Assembly: GCF_051401765.1 (NCBI RefSeq)
Contig: NC_135073.1
Coordinates: 620,001-684,000 of the forward strand
Direction of reading: 5' to 3'
Length of the DNA: 64,000 bases
Source of the DNA: Calliopsis andreniformis
Lineage: Eukaryota; Arthropoda; Insecta; Hymenoptera; Andrenidae
A program made the position numbers and the translations under genes. Positions within the stretch are counted from its first letter, which is position 1. Each line of letters starts with the position of its first letter. Below are positions 34,818 to 45,720 of the stretch, piece by piece. The notes beneath the pieces are model-generated. The model did not search any database, was not told the DNA's origin, and saw only the letters and a program-made list of their open reading frames with translations.

Positions 34818-35818
34818 CTGTTAATGACGATCAGCATGCAAGACACTGTATATCTTTGTTAGGAAAGTACACATTTCACTTCCATAATATTTTTAAATTA
34901 TTACTTTGTTTAAGCGCTTGTGGAAACATACTCGTCTGAAATAATTGTTCATTTTTTATTAGAATTGGAATTTAGTGGTTAATATGACTGCTCTATTTCT
35001 TTTATAAGTATTCTTCGTTCAAAAATATTGTGTTTTGAGGAAAATGTCTAAAACATTCTGAACAGTATCTTATTGAAATACAAATTCTTTCAAATATATT
35101 CTTTTATCTGTATGTATAGTGTGAAATGTATTTGAACAACTAAATAACATAGGAACTATTTATCGTGTAAACGAATTGTGTTGGAGTTAGATTAGACTTC
35201 TTAATCATTATTTGAAAAGTTCATCCTTATCCAAATCTCCATAAATGGGCTTTTTAGCTTCTTGAACATCGATTGGTGTAGCTGGTTTATTTAACTCTTT
35301 ATGTTGAATGAAATCGTTATTTTTTCTTGTTGTATTGTTTTTATTTTTATCATTATTCTGTGTCAACACACTGAAAAATGTTTTCTAAATTATTCAAATT
35401 TCTTTCTAAAATTTTATTATATTTTTGAAATAATATTTTTAAAAATTTCGAAAACGCAGCATCGGAATCTAATTTTAAAATCAATTGTGACCTGCAGTGG
35501 ATTTTCAACATTTAATTAGGTATCTACATTTTCACTTTTTGAATTTTCATCTGAAATGTTACTAGCCCACTCTTGAAGACACTTGTCAATCGGAAATGTA
35601 ACAAAATGTTTCTTTGGAGTCAACTGTAAAAAAATGAAAGCAAATCCAGACATATCCTTCTACCTTATCCACTGCTTACTGTTATCATACAGATTGAAAT
35701 AATATTGTTAGAGCAAGAGATAGAAATATGAGACAGGGTAGAAATATGCGACACCAAGGTTTTAGGCTATACACGATATTGACATCTTTAACAATTATTG
35801 GGAATTATAAGCCATAAC
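34818..35818. other. No gene seen
   Basis: AT-rich. A 72-codon frame at 35301-35519 is hydrophobic and Phe/Ile-rich, as expected by chance in such sequence. Confidence 0.45.
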
Positions 35819-35822
35819 AGTT

Positions 35823-36210
35823 TGTTGTACCCTGTGTGATGGCTTCGCAGCACGAGGAATGGGATATGGCCTTTTTGGGTCCATGAGCGGTTAAAGGATT
35901 AGGATCCACCGGGTAATTTCAACAAAACTCCATTTATTGAGCAAAGAGCTCAACAGTTTAGGAGGTTATAGTGGTCGCATCGACCTGTCCTCGGTCGTGG
36001 TTTGCTTCGAACTCCTCGACTTCCAATTCTCTCAAATTCTGCTCGGCATTTTTTTATGAGATCGCATATTACCACATATAATTTTGTTAGCAACAACGTT
36101 AAGATGTCGATGCTGATTTAGCGGAACGTGCTTAGCAAAATGCGTGTCTTTCTAGAGCGTTCTTGGGTGACGCAACTATGTTACACGGATGAGCGTTGTC
36201 TGGCACAACA
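35823..36210 (-). mobile_element. 388-bp solo LTR (second family)
   Basis: Minus-strand LTR that begins TGTTGTGCCAGAC at 36210 and ends at 35823. On the plus strand it reads TGTTGTAC...GCACAACA, so the tips are short inverted repeats of TG...CA form. The 4-bp duplication AGTT flanks it exactly (35819-35822 and 36211-36214). On its own strand, AATAAA (complement at 35933-35938) lies about 110 bp from the 3' end, a plausible polyadenylation signal. No internal region adjoins it. Confidence 0.8.
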
Positions 36211-36214
36211 AGTT

Positions 36215-36592
36215 GTTGTTATTTATTGTTATTCTTTGAATTTATGGACGTTTTTTATTTAAGCCGTAATAGAAAGTTTTTGCACGTAGGTATATATTAA
36301 AGTGAAATTTACTTGAATTTATTTTCTTATTTTGAAAGAAATAAAATCAGTAACTTACTCGATAATAATTGCAGTTTTTAAATATCAGTGAAATTTTGAG
36401 GTATATTGGAGTTCGAAGTTTGATATAGTAACAAAAAGTAAAGTGACTGATTACTGGTAATATGAGACACTAATATATTTTTAAACTGAAACTATAAAGA
36501 TGGGTCTATACTATATGCTATATAACAAAGTTGTATAACTTTCTAGAAAATAAATAAGAGAGATATTATACGTATGTCTTTTTTCTGTTACT
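36215..36592. other. No gene seen
   Basis: AT-rich sequence between two LTR remnants. No reading frame or repeat partner was found. Confidence 0.5.
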
Positions 36593-36735
36593 GAATGATA
36601 ACCAACTCTAATGAACCTGACTGTCAAGGTGACGGTACTGTCTTGAACCCCTCACGGCTAAAATCTCAAGGTTTATACATATAGGCCGAAAAATTAGTGC
36701 GGATTCGTTTGAAATTTCCGTATAAGGATGTCAAA
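36593..36735 (-). mobile_element. Fragment of the Gypsy-like LTR
   Basis: About 140 bp match the promoter-proximal part of the LTRs at 23090 and 38643, in the orientation of the latter. It shares GTGACGGTACTGT, GGCTAAAATCT and GTTTATA words, the last being the TATA region. Both ends of the LTR are missing, so it is a truncated third copy of the family. Confidence 0.75.
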
Positions 36736-37845
36736 TAAAATTTGGATATCAATGAAAGAATAAAAGAATAATTGACATTTTCGTGTGACCCATGAGATGA
36801 TATTATGATATCTCTGTCTTATATGGACCAATTTGACTAAAACTGGTCTCATTCGAAAGCTCATACACGGCTTATATGATGAAGGTGCATTTAAATTTGA
36901 AGCATATTGTAAACGGCTTAGGATATTGATGAAATAAGTTTCGAGTAAGGTTGGCATACCTTATCGAGACGCTACCGTGTCTGTTCTAATGAAATGTATT
37001 CTTTTTAAGACAGTTGAAATATTCTATGCTTATTTAGTCACTATGAAGTATGTTATACGTAGAGACCGGAGCAAGAGTCGCGGTACGTGATTGGGCACTT
37101 ATCTACGAGTTTACAAGCTTCGAGTCGTTACACACTAGCAAACATACTCGCCACGTAGGCACGTAGCTAATTGACGAACTCAAAGTTGTCTACACATTCA
37201 AAGGTTAAAGTCCGTAAACACGTCGCGTGTTGCTGAGCTCTTCGTAGACCACCTCCTGTATCTTGTTCATATATGTATATGTGGTTATAGTTGCCACGTT
37301 ATACATGTATACCATGTTCAGCCATAACAAAGCTTCTAAACCGGAACAAAACGGCGTTAACGTATCAGCTAATTTCAAAAGTCTTCATATTTTTATACGA
37401 ATTTCATTGAAAAAAGAGTCTACTTAAAGCAAGGGAATGAGTTTAATAATTCACGTAATTTTCCTCTTTATTAATGATTTCTTACCATTGTTTTACCAAG
37501 TAGTTGACGTTCCAAAACATTTGGTAAGTTTTAAATAAAAAAGTTGTATGCCTGTAGGTTTGATTACCTTGTGTTTAATCAAGGCGTAGTACGACAATAG
37601 AAATCTATTGAATACATAAATTACAGTAACAATATTTCGTGAAAACGTAAACAAGACAAACTATAACTATGAATATAGTTGATTGATTTGTATAATGTGA
37701 AGGCAGGCACACATTATGAAGTCTGCCATAACAGGACTTTGGTATCGATATATTAATCGATGATGGCGTGTGAACCAGGCGTCCCAGCGAGTTGATCACG
37801 CCAAGCTAGATACTCTCAGCGAGGAGGGCCCGACCAACAATGATG
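36736..37845. other. No gene seen
   Basis: AT-rich except for a moderately GC-rich interval near 37070-37260. Short frames at 36694-36957 and 37605-37799 are not recognised. Confidence 0.4.
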
Positions 37846-38025
37846 GTGCAGCAGGGCACAGTTTGGTACGGCAATGTGTGCAGCAAGGCACAATACCTCA
37901 CAATAGAGTGCAGCAAGGCACGGTAGCAAGACAATGTGCAGCAAGGCACAGAGGTTCTGAACCTCACAAGTTTGTGCAGCTAAGGCACAATCTCAATGGT
38001 ACCATTCGAGAGTGCAGCTTGACAC
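37846..38025. repeat. Six spaced GTGCAGC...GCAC mini-hairpins
   Basis: The 14-15 bp motif GTGCAGCAAGGCAC or a close variant occurs at 37846, 37878, 37908, 37936, 37974 and 38012 (start positions), spaced 28-38 bp apart with differing spacers. GTGC and GCAC can pair around a loop of about six bases in each. The last copy is degenerate (GACAC). This is not a simple tandem repeat, because the spacers vary. It may lie inside an LTR or retrotransposon remnant. Confidence 0.85.
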
Positions 38026-38638
38026 TTTGAACTCAATTCAATTGTGCTATATCACTCGTGTAACTCGACACGTTTAATGAGATTGCTCAAAATCATAACA
38101 CAGTAAAGAAAACTATAAGAAACTCAAAGCGGAGTCAACTGGATTTTGACACGTATTGATACGAACTGAACTCAACGCTTCACACCCGAAGCAAAACAAA
38201 AAACTGCGAGCTGACATCACCGCCGTGCCTATGATGATAACAACCCTGCTCATCTGGTTTCTCGAGCCCTTCATCATAGGATCTACTCTTTATTCACCTT
38301 GTTATGACTTAATTTTTGTCCACATATGTAGAAAGTTATTTGAACTTCTAAATAAGTAATAACCAAAAGGGGCAGTATCAGTGGAATGTGGGGGATGTAG
38401 TTATGCTTTCTATAATTTTTTGTATAATCTCTTGGACGTGCTTAAACTACGTGAGGGTACAAGGAGCTTCTCTGGAAAAATTCTACCCTAGCATAAACCA
38501 TTTCGACGGTCGATGACCAGGATCGGTACAGTGACCCAGTGACACAGATTTGCAAACTACAGATGAATTGCATTTAATTCAGTAATGATTATTATTTTTT
38601 AAATCTAACGCAGACTACTTTCAACGTTTCTATCTTCA
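38026..38638. other. Unclassified; possible retroelement 3' remnant
   Basis: A 67-codon frame (38156-38359) with a hydrophobic middle is followed by a purine-rich run ending GTGGGGGATG near 38381-38395, which resembles a polypurine tract. Without a paired LTR this stays speculative. Confidence 0.25.
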
Positions 38639-38642
38639 ACGT

Positions 38643-39871
38643 TGTTACGAGACGGGAGGCGAGCAGCGCGAGAAACCGTCGAGGATAGGAATATTTCCAA
38701 AGAATCTAGTGATTGATGTGCAGTAATGTTAGTTGGTACAACGGACAAAACTAATGCGAAACCAGTTAGCCGTTGGGATTATTGTAGATGAGGACGAACC
38801 TGATGTAAAATCAGCGAGCCCCTGAAGATAGGTGTGCTTGCGGACGAAACTGATCTGTGATCGGTGAGCCGCAGGAGTGTGAGTTTTGTGAACGTACCTG
38901 ATGCGAAATCAGGGAGTCACTAGGATCAGTTTACAGACAAATTCAAATTAAATTGAGGTGCTGTTAAGGAGGTTGGAGAATTCAAATAGACGAGCTTGAT
39001 GCGAAATCAGGGTGCTGTAAGGAAGTTGGATAATGTACAGACGAATTTGGTGTTACAGGTAGCTGTAGGAAGCAGACGAAACTAATGTAAAATCAATTAG
39101 CTGCGGGATAGATTAGCTTTCGTGGATGAACTCGAATAAATCGAGGAGCCACTAGGTTGAATACAGTTTTCTTTGGAAGTAATATGCGGAAGAATCTTAT
39201 GTAAATTCAGAGAGCCGCAGGAAATGTTAGTAAGCCTCGTAACCTTTCAAATTATTAATTGATACAACTTGAACAGCTAAGCTGTATCGTGGTGGATCTG
39301 TCAACTTCGAATGGGATCGCTTAAGGTAATTATAGGGTTAAAAGTAATTTAAGCAAATTATTATGAATATTTGAATATATTCTAAAATCAGTCTTTACGT
39401 ACAAGTGTACAGTGTAGTGTTGTCGCGTAAAGTGTATAATTGTAATGCTCGGTGTTAACGCACTGGCGATGCGGGGACTTACAGAGTGGTCGTAGGAATT
39501 GCCAGATAGAATTTTTGCCGACTCGCGGATTCTATGAGGTTAAACGTAGACTCGACAGGGAACTTTAGCCCGATCTAACTGAATAGCAACCCACTCTGAC
39601 GAACTTGACTATCAACGTGACGGTACTGTTCTGAACCCGTTAGGGCTAAAATCTTTGGGTTTATATAGGCTGAAAAATGAGTGGGGGTAAGTTAAATTTC
39701 CATATAAGGAAATTTCTCACGGTCGGTACAGCGTCGTGGTTGCTACCCAGTTGCTCGGAGTCGCGCTTCCATTAAGGTAACGAAAAATAAAAGTGCTAGG
39801 GCGTTTTCTCTTAATAGGCAATGACTCGAATATTTGAGAGAGTAATCGGAAAATATTCTCCGTACGTAACA
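38643..39871 (-). mobile_element. Solo Gypsy-like LTR, copy B
   Basis: 1229-bp LTR on the minus strand. Its own 5' end is TGTTACGTACGG at 39871 and its 3' end CGTAACA at 38643, so the tips are mirror words. The 4-bp duplication ACGT flanks it exactly (38639-38642 and 39872-39875). A TATATAAA box lies at 39667-39660. The 3' half holds at least three CTGAT-loop-ATCAG modules with TTCGTCC-like tails. It corresponds to copy A without the 382-bp insertion. Internal retrotransposon sequence is absent on both sides. Confidence 0.9.
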
Positions 39872-39875
39872 ACGT

Positions 39876-40183
39876 TAATTCTCCAATTTTCCGTTCACTT
39901 TTTTGTTCTATTGCTTTTTCGTTTATACGTTATGCGAATATTTTCATACTAATGCTATTTCCTTCGATGCATGTCGACTTTCTTGTTCGGAGCACAACCG
40001 TAGCGCCTAGCGCGTATCCAACGCTACTGCGGCCGCTCGGTCGGCAAACTCGCGCTCTCATTGGCCGGTGTTTTTCGTTAATAATTCGTTAACGAAGCTT
40101 CATCTAACATTTTCGCTAAGGAAAAAGTTACTTCAAATCACATCCTGAATCACCCTTTTCAAGGAACTACAACATTTTTGTTA
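39876..40183. other. No gene seen; GC-richer patch
   Basis: Contains a GC-richer patch at 39990-40070 and ends in ACACCCTGTATAGG words, where the neighbouring Tc1-like element begins. Confidence 0.4.
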
Positions 40184-40409
40184 CACCCTGTATAGGAAAA
40201 AGAAGGAAACGGTGCACGTAAAATTTAAATAAAAAATACAGTAAGTAAGCTTTATTAGTAAGAAATCAGATAACATTCTTTGAAATTTGTGATTACTGCA
40301 TATAGTGAAAAAATTAAACAAAATATGCTTATTTAGCGAAAAATCAGAACGCAATATTATTCGTCCACATACAAACTAATCAAATTGTTGTTACATAAGA
40401 CTAGAATTA

Positions 40410-41533
40410 CAGTAATGTTGCGGACGAGAGCCGCTCTCGGGTCTGGTCGCGGCTCTCGTCCGCGACTGGTAGTCGATTCGGCTTCCTTTGCTCTCGGTCG
40501 CCGAGATAATTGGTACACGACCGGAGAAGCAAAAAAAAGGGTCTCGCTCGAGCTCGATGCCCGAAATCAATGACGTCAGAAAAGACAAGGATAGCATTAG
40601 GGATTTAATAGGAAAAATTGAAGTTCCTTATTTGCAAACAGATTTTCACGCAAGTAACACCAATCGATTCCTTGTGCTCTCCCGATAAAAATGATATCAA
40701 ATACGACATGATTCCTATTATTTATAATAAAGATATTTAAATAATAAACGTTGGAACCCTGCAACGGTTACGGAGAATCGTCAAAGTTACTTTTCTATCA
40801 GTTCTTTACGAGCTAAAAATGACATAAACAGAATTTATGTATATTATATTTAATCGATGTCGAAAAGAAGATATTAAAAATAAAAAAATAAAAATTTCTA
40901 AACATTTAAAACGGAACTTATATACATACTTTTTGTATTACGCTTTCATTTTCTTAATAATTTCAGGCATTAAATAATTAAACACAAAAATATGAGGGAA
41001 TACATAATAGGGAGTTAGCCCTACGACGAGAGCCGCGTTCGTCGAATCGACTACCACTCGCGAGCGAGAGTCGCGCTCGGGTCTAGTCGTGCCTTAGAAT
41101 CGACTACCATTCACGGACGAGAGCAGTACTCGGGACTGGTCGTGCTTAAAATCGACTACCACTCACGGACGAGAGTCGCGCCCGGGTCTGTTTACGAGCA
41201 TGACCTTTCGTTCTACAAACCAAGTTTTATGTATCTTTGTTAAAAATAATCGGAATCATGTCGTGTTTGACATCATTTTAATCGGGAGAGCACAAGGAAT
41301 CGATTGGTGTTACTTGCGTGAAAATCCGTTTGCGAATAAGAAACTTCAATTTTTCCTATTTAAATCCCTAATGCTATCGTTGTTTTTTATGACGTCCTTG
41401 TTCTCGGGCGTCGAGCTCGAACGCGATGGTTCCAAGAATTGGTTTCTCGGCGGCACGTATCAAACGAGGTAGTGGGGATAAACCACGGCTCTCGTCCGTG
41501 TAGACGAAACGGCTCTCGTCCGCAACATTACTG
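40410..41533. mobile_element. 1124-bp non-autonomous element with long inverted arms
   Basis: Begins CAGTAATGTTGCGGACGAGA and ends with its complement, flanked by TA on both sides (40408-40409 and 41534-41535), as for Tc1/mariner. Arms of about 330 bp (40410 to about 40740, and about 41200 to 41533) are inverted copies; the inner parts share TTTAATAGGAAAAATTGAAG-type sequence. The centre holds a 53-bp tandem repeat. The left tip forms a strong GC hairpin (CGGACGAGAGCCGC against GCGGCTCTCGTCCG). It has no coding capacity. It sits inside the older Tc1-like element, immediately after that transposase's stop codon. Confidence 0.9.
41047..41190. repeat. 53-bp tandem repeat, about three copies
   Basis: Units start TCGACTACCA at 41047, 41100 and 41152 (periods 53 and 52) and contain CGGACGAGAG and CGGGTCTGGTCG-like words. 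The same words form the hairpin at the element's tips, so the centre reuses terminal sequence. Confidence 0.85.
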
Positions 41534-41541
41534 TACTATGT

Positions 41542-42530
41542 TTAATATCTAATACGGTATCCCTTAGATGTAATTATGGCTTATAGACGTTTGGGCATTG
41601 ATTTTACCAATTTTTCTGTGAACTTTGACTGTATGGCTTCACATTCTTGTATAAATCGTTTCAATTCTTCATTATTTTTTGGCGGAGTATACAGATATTT
41701 TTTTAAATTTCTGCCCATAAATGTTCAATTGGGTTTACGTTCGGCGACTGGGGTGGTATTTCAAAATGATATGGCGTATTATGTAGGATCCATTCTTTGA
41801 CTATTACGGCTGTATACTTCGGATCGTTATCCTGCTGGAACATGAAGTTACTTTTTATTGCTAGTTCCTCAGTACTTTGTGATAAATGCTCCTTTAATAT
41901 ATTTAAATATATCCAACGATCCATGGTACCAACTATAATGTGACAATCACCAACCTCAGCCGCCGACATGCAGCACCATACTATGAGTGAGGCTCCCTCA
42001 TGTTTCACAGTTGATACTAAATTTTCTTTTTGGTACTCCGTATTTGGTTTCTTCGAAACTTTTGTCTTAGGAGTATCGAAAACATAAAAACATAAAAATC
42101 TTCTGACTACGAAACATACTTTTGTGCAAACTGTAATCTCTTATTATGATTGATTGTATTAATCAATGGTTTCTTGTGACGACTACGATTCTTTAAATTG
42201 GCACTATGAACTATACAACGGATATTATCTAGACTTACTGTTTTTTCTAACGGAGACAGAACTTCTTCCCGTATTTCAGGTGTGGAGATATGTGGATCGT
42301 ACTTGACAGCTCTCAGTATGCAGCTTTCCTCCCGATTTGTCAGCAGGTTTAGTCTTCCTTGTCGCGCTTTATTCACAATTATTGCATTTTCTTTAAATTT
42401 CTTTAATATATATTGTATTGTAGTGCGCGGTATATCTGTTACTTTTGCTATTTCTCTTTCCAATTATCCTTCTTTTCAAAATTTTACAATAATTTTTCGT
42501 TGAAACAGCGACGTTTCACATTTCTTATGA
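41542..42530 (-). pseudogene. Dead Tc1-like transposase
   Basis: Minus strand. An N-terminal helix-turn-helix piece from about 42530 includes EREIAKVTDIPRTTIQYILKKF after two stops. It stays open to 42107, ending KRLQFAQKYVS. The stretch that should carry the first catalytic Asp is missing or scrambled (about 42060-42106). The frame resumes with EYQKENLVSTVKHEGASLIVW and is open from 42008 to 41703. It shows QQDNDPKYTA and PPQSPNVNPIEHLW, a D34E spacing as in Tc1. The end reads KSMPKRL, a stop, then AIITSKGY to a final stop at 41542. The missing first Asp and several stops make it inactive. Confidence 0.85.
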
Positions 42531-42860
42531 GTCACTTTGTATACTTTCTTCTCAAGTGTTTGAAGTCAACTGTTATTAGTCAATAAACACCAGACGAACT
42601 GGATACATTAAATTGTTTCATGTTTCATTTGTTTCCAATGGTTTTATGTAACATAAACATTCGTGGACGAAAATTTTTACGTTCGAATTTTTCGCGATAT
42701 TGTAATATTTTATTTAATTTTCCACTATATCCTGGAATTATAAATTTCAAAGGATGTCATCGTATTTTGTACTGAAAAGGCTAATTTTCTGTATTTTCTA
42801 TTTATTTATTTTCTGTCTAATATTAGACGTACCGTTTCTTTCTTTTTCCTGTATATACGT

Positions 42861-43545
42861 TGCCTAAACGAAGTGGACGAACACTTATGTGGTAGACTGT
42901 ATTTGTGTAGGGTGGAATACGCGACGGATGTTACGACTAGCCACAGTATCCAATCCTCACATGGTAAAAACGATGAGAAAAAAGACACAGTAACTCATGG
43001 GATACGTATGATATTTGAAACTCTTCTGAGCTCTCAACAATACCTACATATAATGTATTTCACACGCATATTGAAAAACGTTGTGTGCATTTGGATGTTG
43101 CATCCAGTTGCAGCGTCTGGGTTAGGTTCTGGGTTGGCGTTCCCCCCATTGGAACGCAAGATATGTATGTATATACATATCTGTCGAGACTGTCGATATG
43201 TAGTCAATCTGCGACATCTATTGATTACTTATAGAAATGTAATTAAGCATCGTACGTTGCGGTCCTAGGTGGTAATGGATGAAACCTGGATTCGTTTAAT
43301 TTTGCTTCTGTATCCGGCATTCGTAGCGTAAACACGTTCATTGTACAGAGTTATTTGAAATACAAAGATATAAAAGTAATCCGGCTCTCAAACTCAATTC
43401 GTCGTTCTAACAATCTTTTAATTGGTTTGCTTACCTGCATGCATAGCGATACTCTAGTTTTTCCTACTCATTCTATAATTGTAGACACTATTCAGCTGAA
43501 CAGGCACAACGTACCATTTTTATTTATTAATTTTATTTGTATTTT
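42861..43545. other. No supported gene
   Basis: A 131-codon plus-strand frame (42873-43268) is the longest unexplained one in the second half of the window. It has no recognisable domain and no composition change, and its ATG lies just past the Tc1 arm. I would not call it a gene on present evidence. Confidence 0.35.
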
Positions 43546-43799
43546 CAGTAAACCCTTCTATAACGCGGTACTCTCATAACGCTGTTTCAATATAACCCGG
43601 AGTAAAAATTGTTACGGATGGTAGCCTTAGAACACGATGTCTATAATATGTATACTTTCGCAGTTGAAATTAATGGGGAATTCCTCTCTTTTTCATATAA
43701 CATAGTATTAATTATTCTGATTTACCTATTCTTTACCGATTCTGATAGATCAAATTTCTCATAACGCATGAATTAATTGTGTTATAGGAGGGTTGACTG
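43546..43799. mobile_element. 254-bp pogo/Tigger-like MITE
   Basis: Inverted tips: CAGTAAACCCTTCTATAACG on the left, and the complement of the right end reads CAGTCAACCCTCCTATAACA. TA follows the right end (43800-43801); the left flank is TT, so the duplication is eroded. CAGT...CCTxxTATAAC tips are typical of pogo/Tigger relatives. Internal ATAACGC words recur. It is non-coding. Confidence 0.75.
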
Positions 43800-43801
43800 T
43801 A

Positions 43802-44063
43802 TTATTTTTTTATTATCGACAGAAATTGTTATGGATTATGATGAAAACAAAACTAGAATTTAATTTTTTGAAAACAAAAAAAGAAGATAATATAAGAACA
43901 AAAGAAAGCACATCATCCAAAATATAAGCGCACAATTGCAAAAATAATATATTCGCACACATATAACAAAATAAATATTACAACACGCGCAAAATTAAGA
44001 TATATTGGTAAACAAAGGAAAGCAAAAAAATATATAATACAAAAGAAAGAATACATATGTATA
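43802..44063. other. No gene seen
   Basis: A-rich sequence with AAAAGAAAG-like words and no reading frame. Confidence 0.5.
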
Positions 44064-44210
44064 CAGAGTGTTCGGCTACAGATGGAAGAAATTTTAATAT
44101 GCGATTTTAGATGTCAAAATAAGACGAAAATTTGTTTAGGGCTTCACTAACTATTTATAAGCAATTAAAAATTTGGTAAAATCCGCCTGTAATCAGGTAA
44201 ACTATCTTAC
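44064..44210 (+). repeat. Probable dispersed repeat starting ACAGAGTGTTCGGCTAC
   Basis: The start and the AAAATAAGACGAAAAT core (about 44117) look like a dispersed repeat that I recall from hymenopteran genomes. There is no second copy in this window to prove it, so the call rests on recognition rather than on the sequence. Confidence 0.35.
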
Positions 44211-45640
44211 ATTATCGATCGCGTCGGGCAAACGGCAAATGACAGTTGATTGAATCACAGTGGTCATCATTGCCATTGAAACAACGAATGATTTACCTAA
44301 TAGAGAGGCAGCAAAATTCGACGATACTTGTATCTCGACTAGATGATTCTGCGACGCGCTCTGCAGAAAATCGGAGGGTTTCGTTGAATAACGATAAACC
44401 TGTTTACTCACAACAATCTATAAGACAAATCGAAACATTTCCTATGAGATTTTGGAATAGAAAGAATTAATGTGTTCATCCTTCCATTCATTTTTTGTCT
44501 AATCCATACGCGATACAAGTGTAGAAGAGAACACTGGAAGGTTTACACGAATATTTCGGAAGAACCACACACAATCATAACACAAATGCATATCGGTTAA
44601 TTGCATATTTGTGAAACTTGTATTCTTAATAACTGTACACAGAAACATAATTTCACCAACCATTAGCACTCACAGACTTTTTGTCGAATATTCGAATATT
44701 TGTAATTACAAAAAATAATTAGAAAATTCGGTTTGATCATTCACGTATTCCACGCTTGACACGAACTGCTTCTTTTCGCGTTCTTCTTTTCTCAAAAATT
44801 GGAATCGAGTCTCATGTCTTGGAAGAACCAGAACACCTAAACGCACATTTTGATAAAATAATGTTAAACTTTATACAAATATGATGTCACAATGTGCGTC
44901 TAGCTTTTATGAACGACACGTGTTCCGGTAAAAAAGGTAATAACACGTATTCAACAAATTTGAAATCAAATCAATACAATATTAATGCAAAGTTGAATAA
45001 AAAATAATACCAAAATCAATATAATATTATCATCAAATCAAAAATTATATAACAAAAGAAACTCACGCAATCAAACAAATCAATTAACAAATCCTGATCG
45101 TCAGCCAAAAATCATATTGATAAACTATAAAGTATACATAGCCGGGTCGTCGTTATCCTCTAATTCCAAACCAAAATCAATACCAAATCAGATTTCAAAT
45201 CAATGTCAGCGGTCGTTATACATGATGCCAGGATATAATGTTTGAAACGCTGCTGCTAATACTGGAAAGAAAGAGAACATATACTATACAACTGTAAAAA
45301 TTGCGCTATTGAACGGTTCACGTGGTTCAAGCTTTACATGGGCTTTACGTGAGTTATACCTCTGTTCACTTCCATGTTTTGCAAGTGAATCTATGCTCGA
45401 GAAAGTAATTGTTGTAATAATAATAATAATTGTAAGAATAAAGGAAGATAAGAAACTAAACGATCCTTTGCAACTTGTGGACGAAGAGTGCTGGAACGCG
45501 GACGCTAGGATAGGCAGGGGCAGGATCCTTTGCGGATCACCAATACATGGATCCTGTTCGATTATCACCTGTTAAATTACTTTGGAGTTGACTAGTTCAA
45601 TTTAATCGCAATGTATGAATCAATTTAAACAGAATCAAGA
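44211..45640. other. No supported gene
   Basis: From 44960 to 45210 CAAATCAAT-like words recur irregularly. Frames on both strands at 45284-45575 mirror each other and have no known domain. A (TAA)n run lies at 45415-45430. Confidence 0.4.
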
Positions 45641-45647
45641 GAAGCTT

Positions 45648-45720
45648 GGTTTGTCTGTTGGAATCTTAGTTCGACTGCTAGAATCTTGGTTCGACTGTTA
45701 GAACCTTGATTTTATTCTTG
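45648..45720. repeat. 20-bp degenerate tandem repeat
   Basis: About three and a half units with the theme CTTGGTTCGACTGTTAGAAT. Units vary at several positions. Confidence 0.65.

Larger units (their letters stand above)
40184..42860 (-). mobile_element. Old Tc1-like element with long arms, interrupted
   Basis: Diverged inverted arms of about 220 bp (40184-40402 and about 42640-42860) share TTATGTAAC, AATTTCAAAG and GTATTTTxTATTTA words and ACCGTTTC near the tips. The left tip is TA followed by CACCCTGTATAGG; the right tip has drifted. Between the arms lie a dead transposase (minus) and a younger 1124-bp element inserted just past its stop codon. The outer limits are approximate. Confidence 0.65.

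Noticed and set aside
37846..38025. CRISPR-like array
   Set aside because: Repeats are only 14 bp with short variable gaps, and the window is clearly animal nuclear DNA.
42873..43268. 131-codon plus-strand frame
   Set aside because: No recognisable domain, no repeat of composition typical of coding sequence, and no conserved context. Kept only as a note in the region entry.
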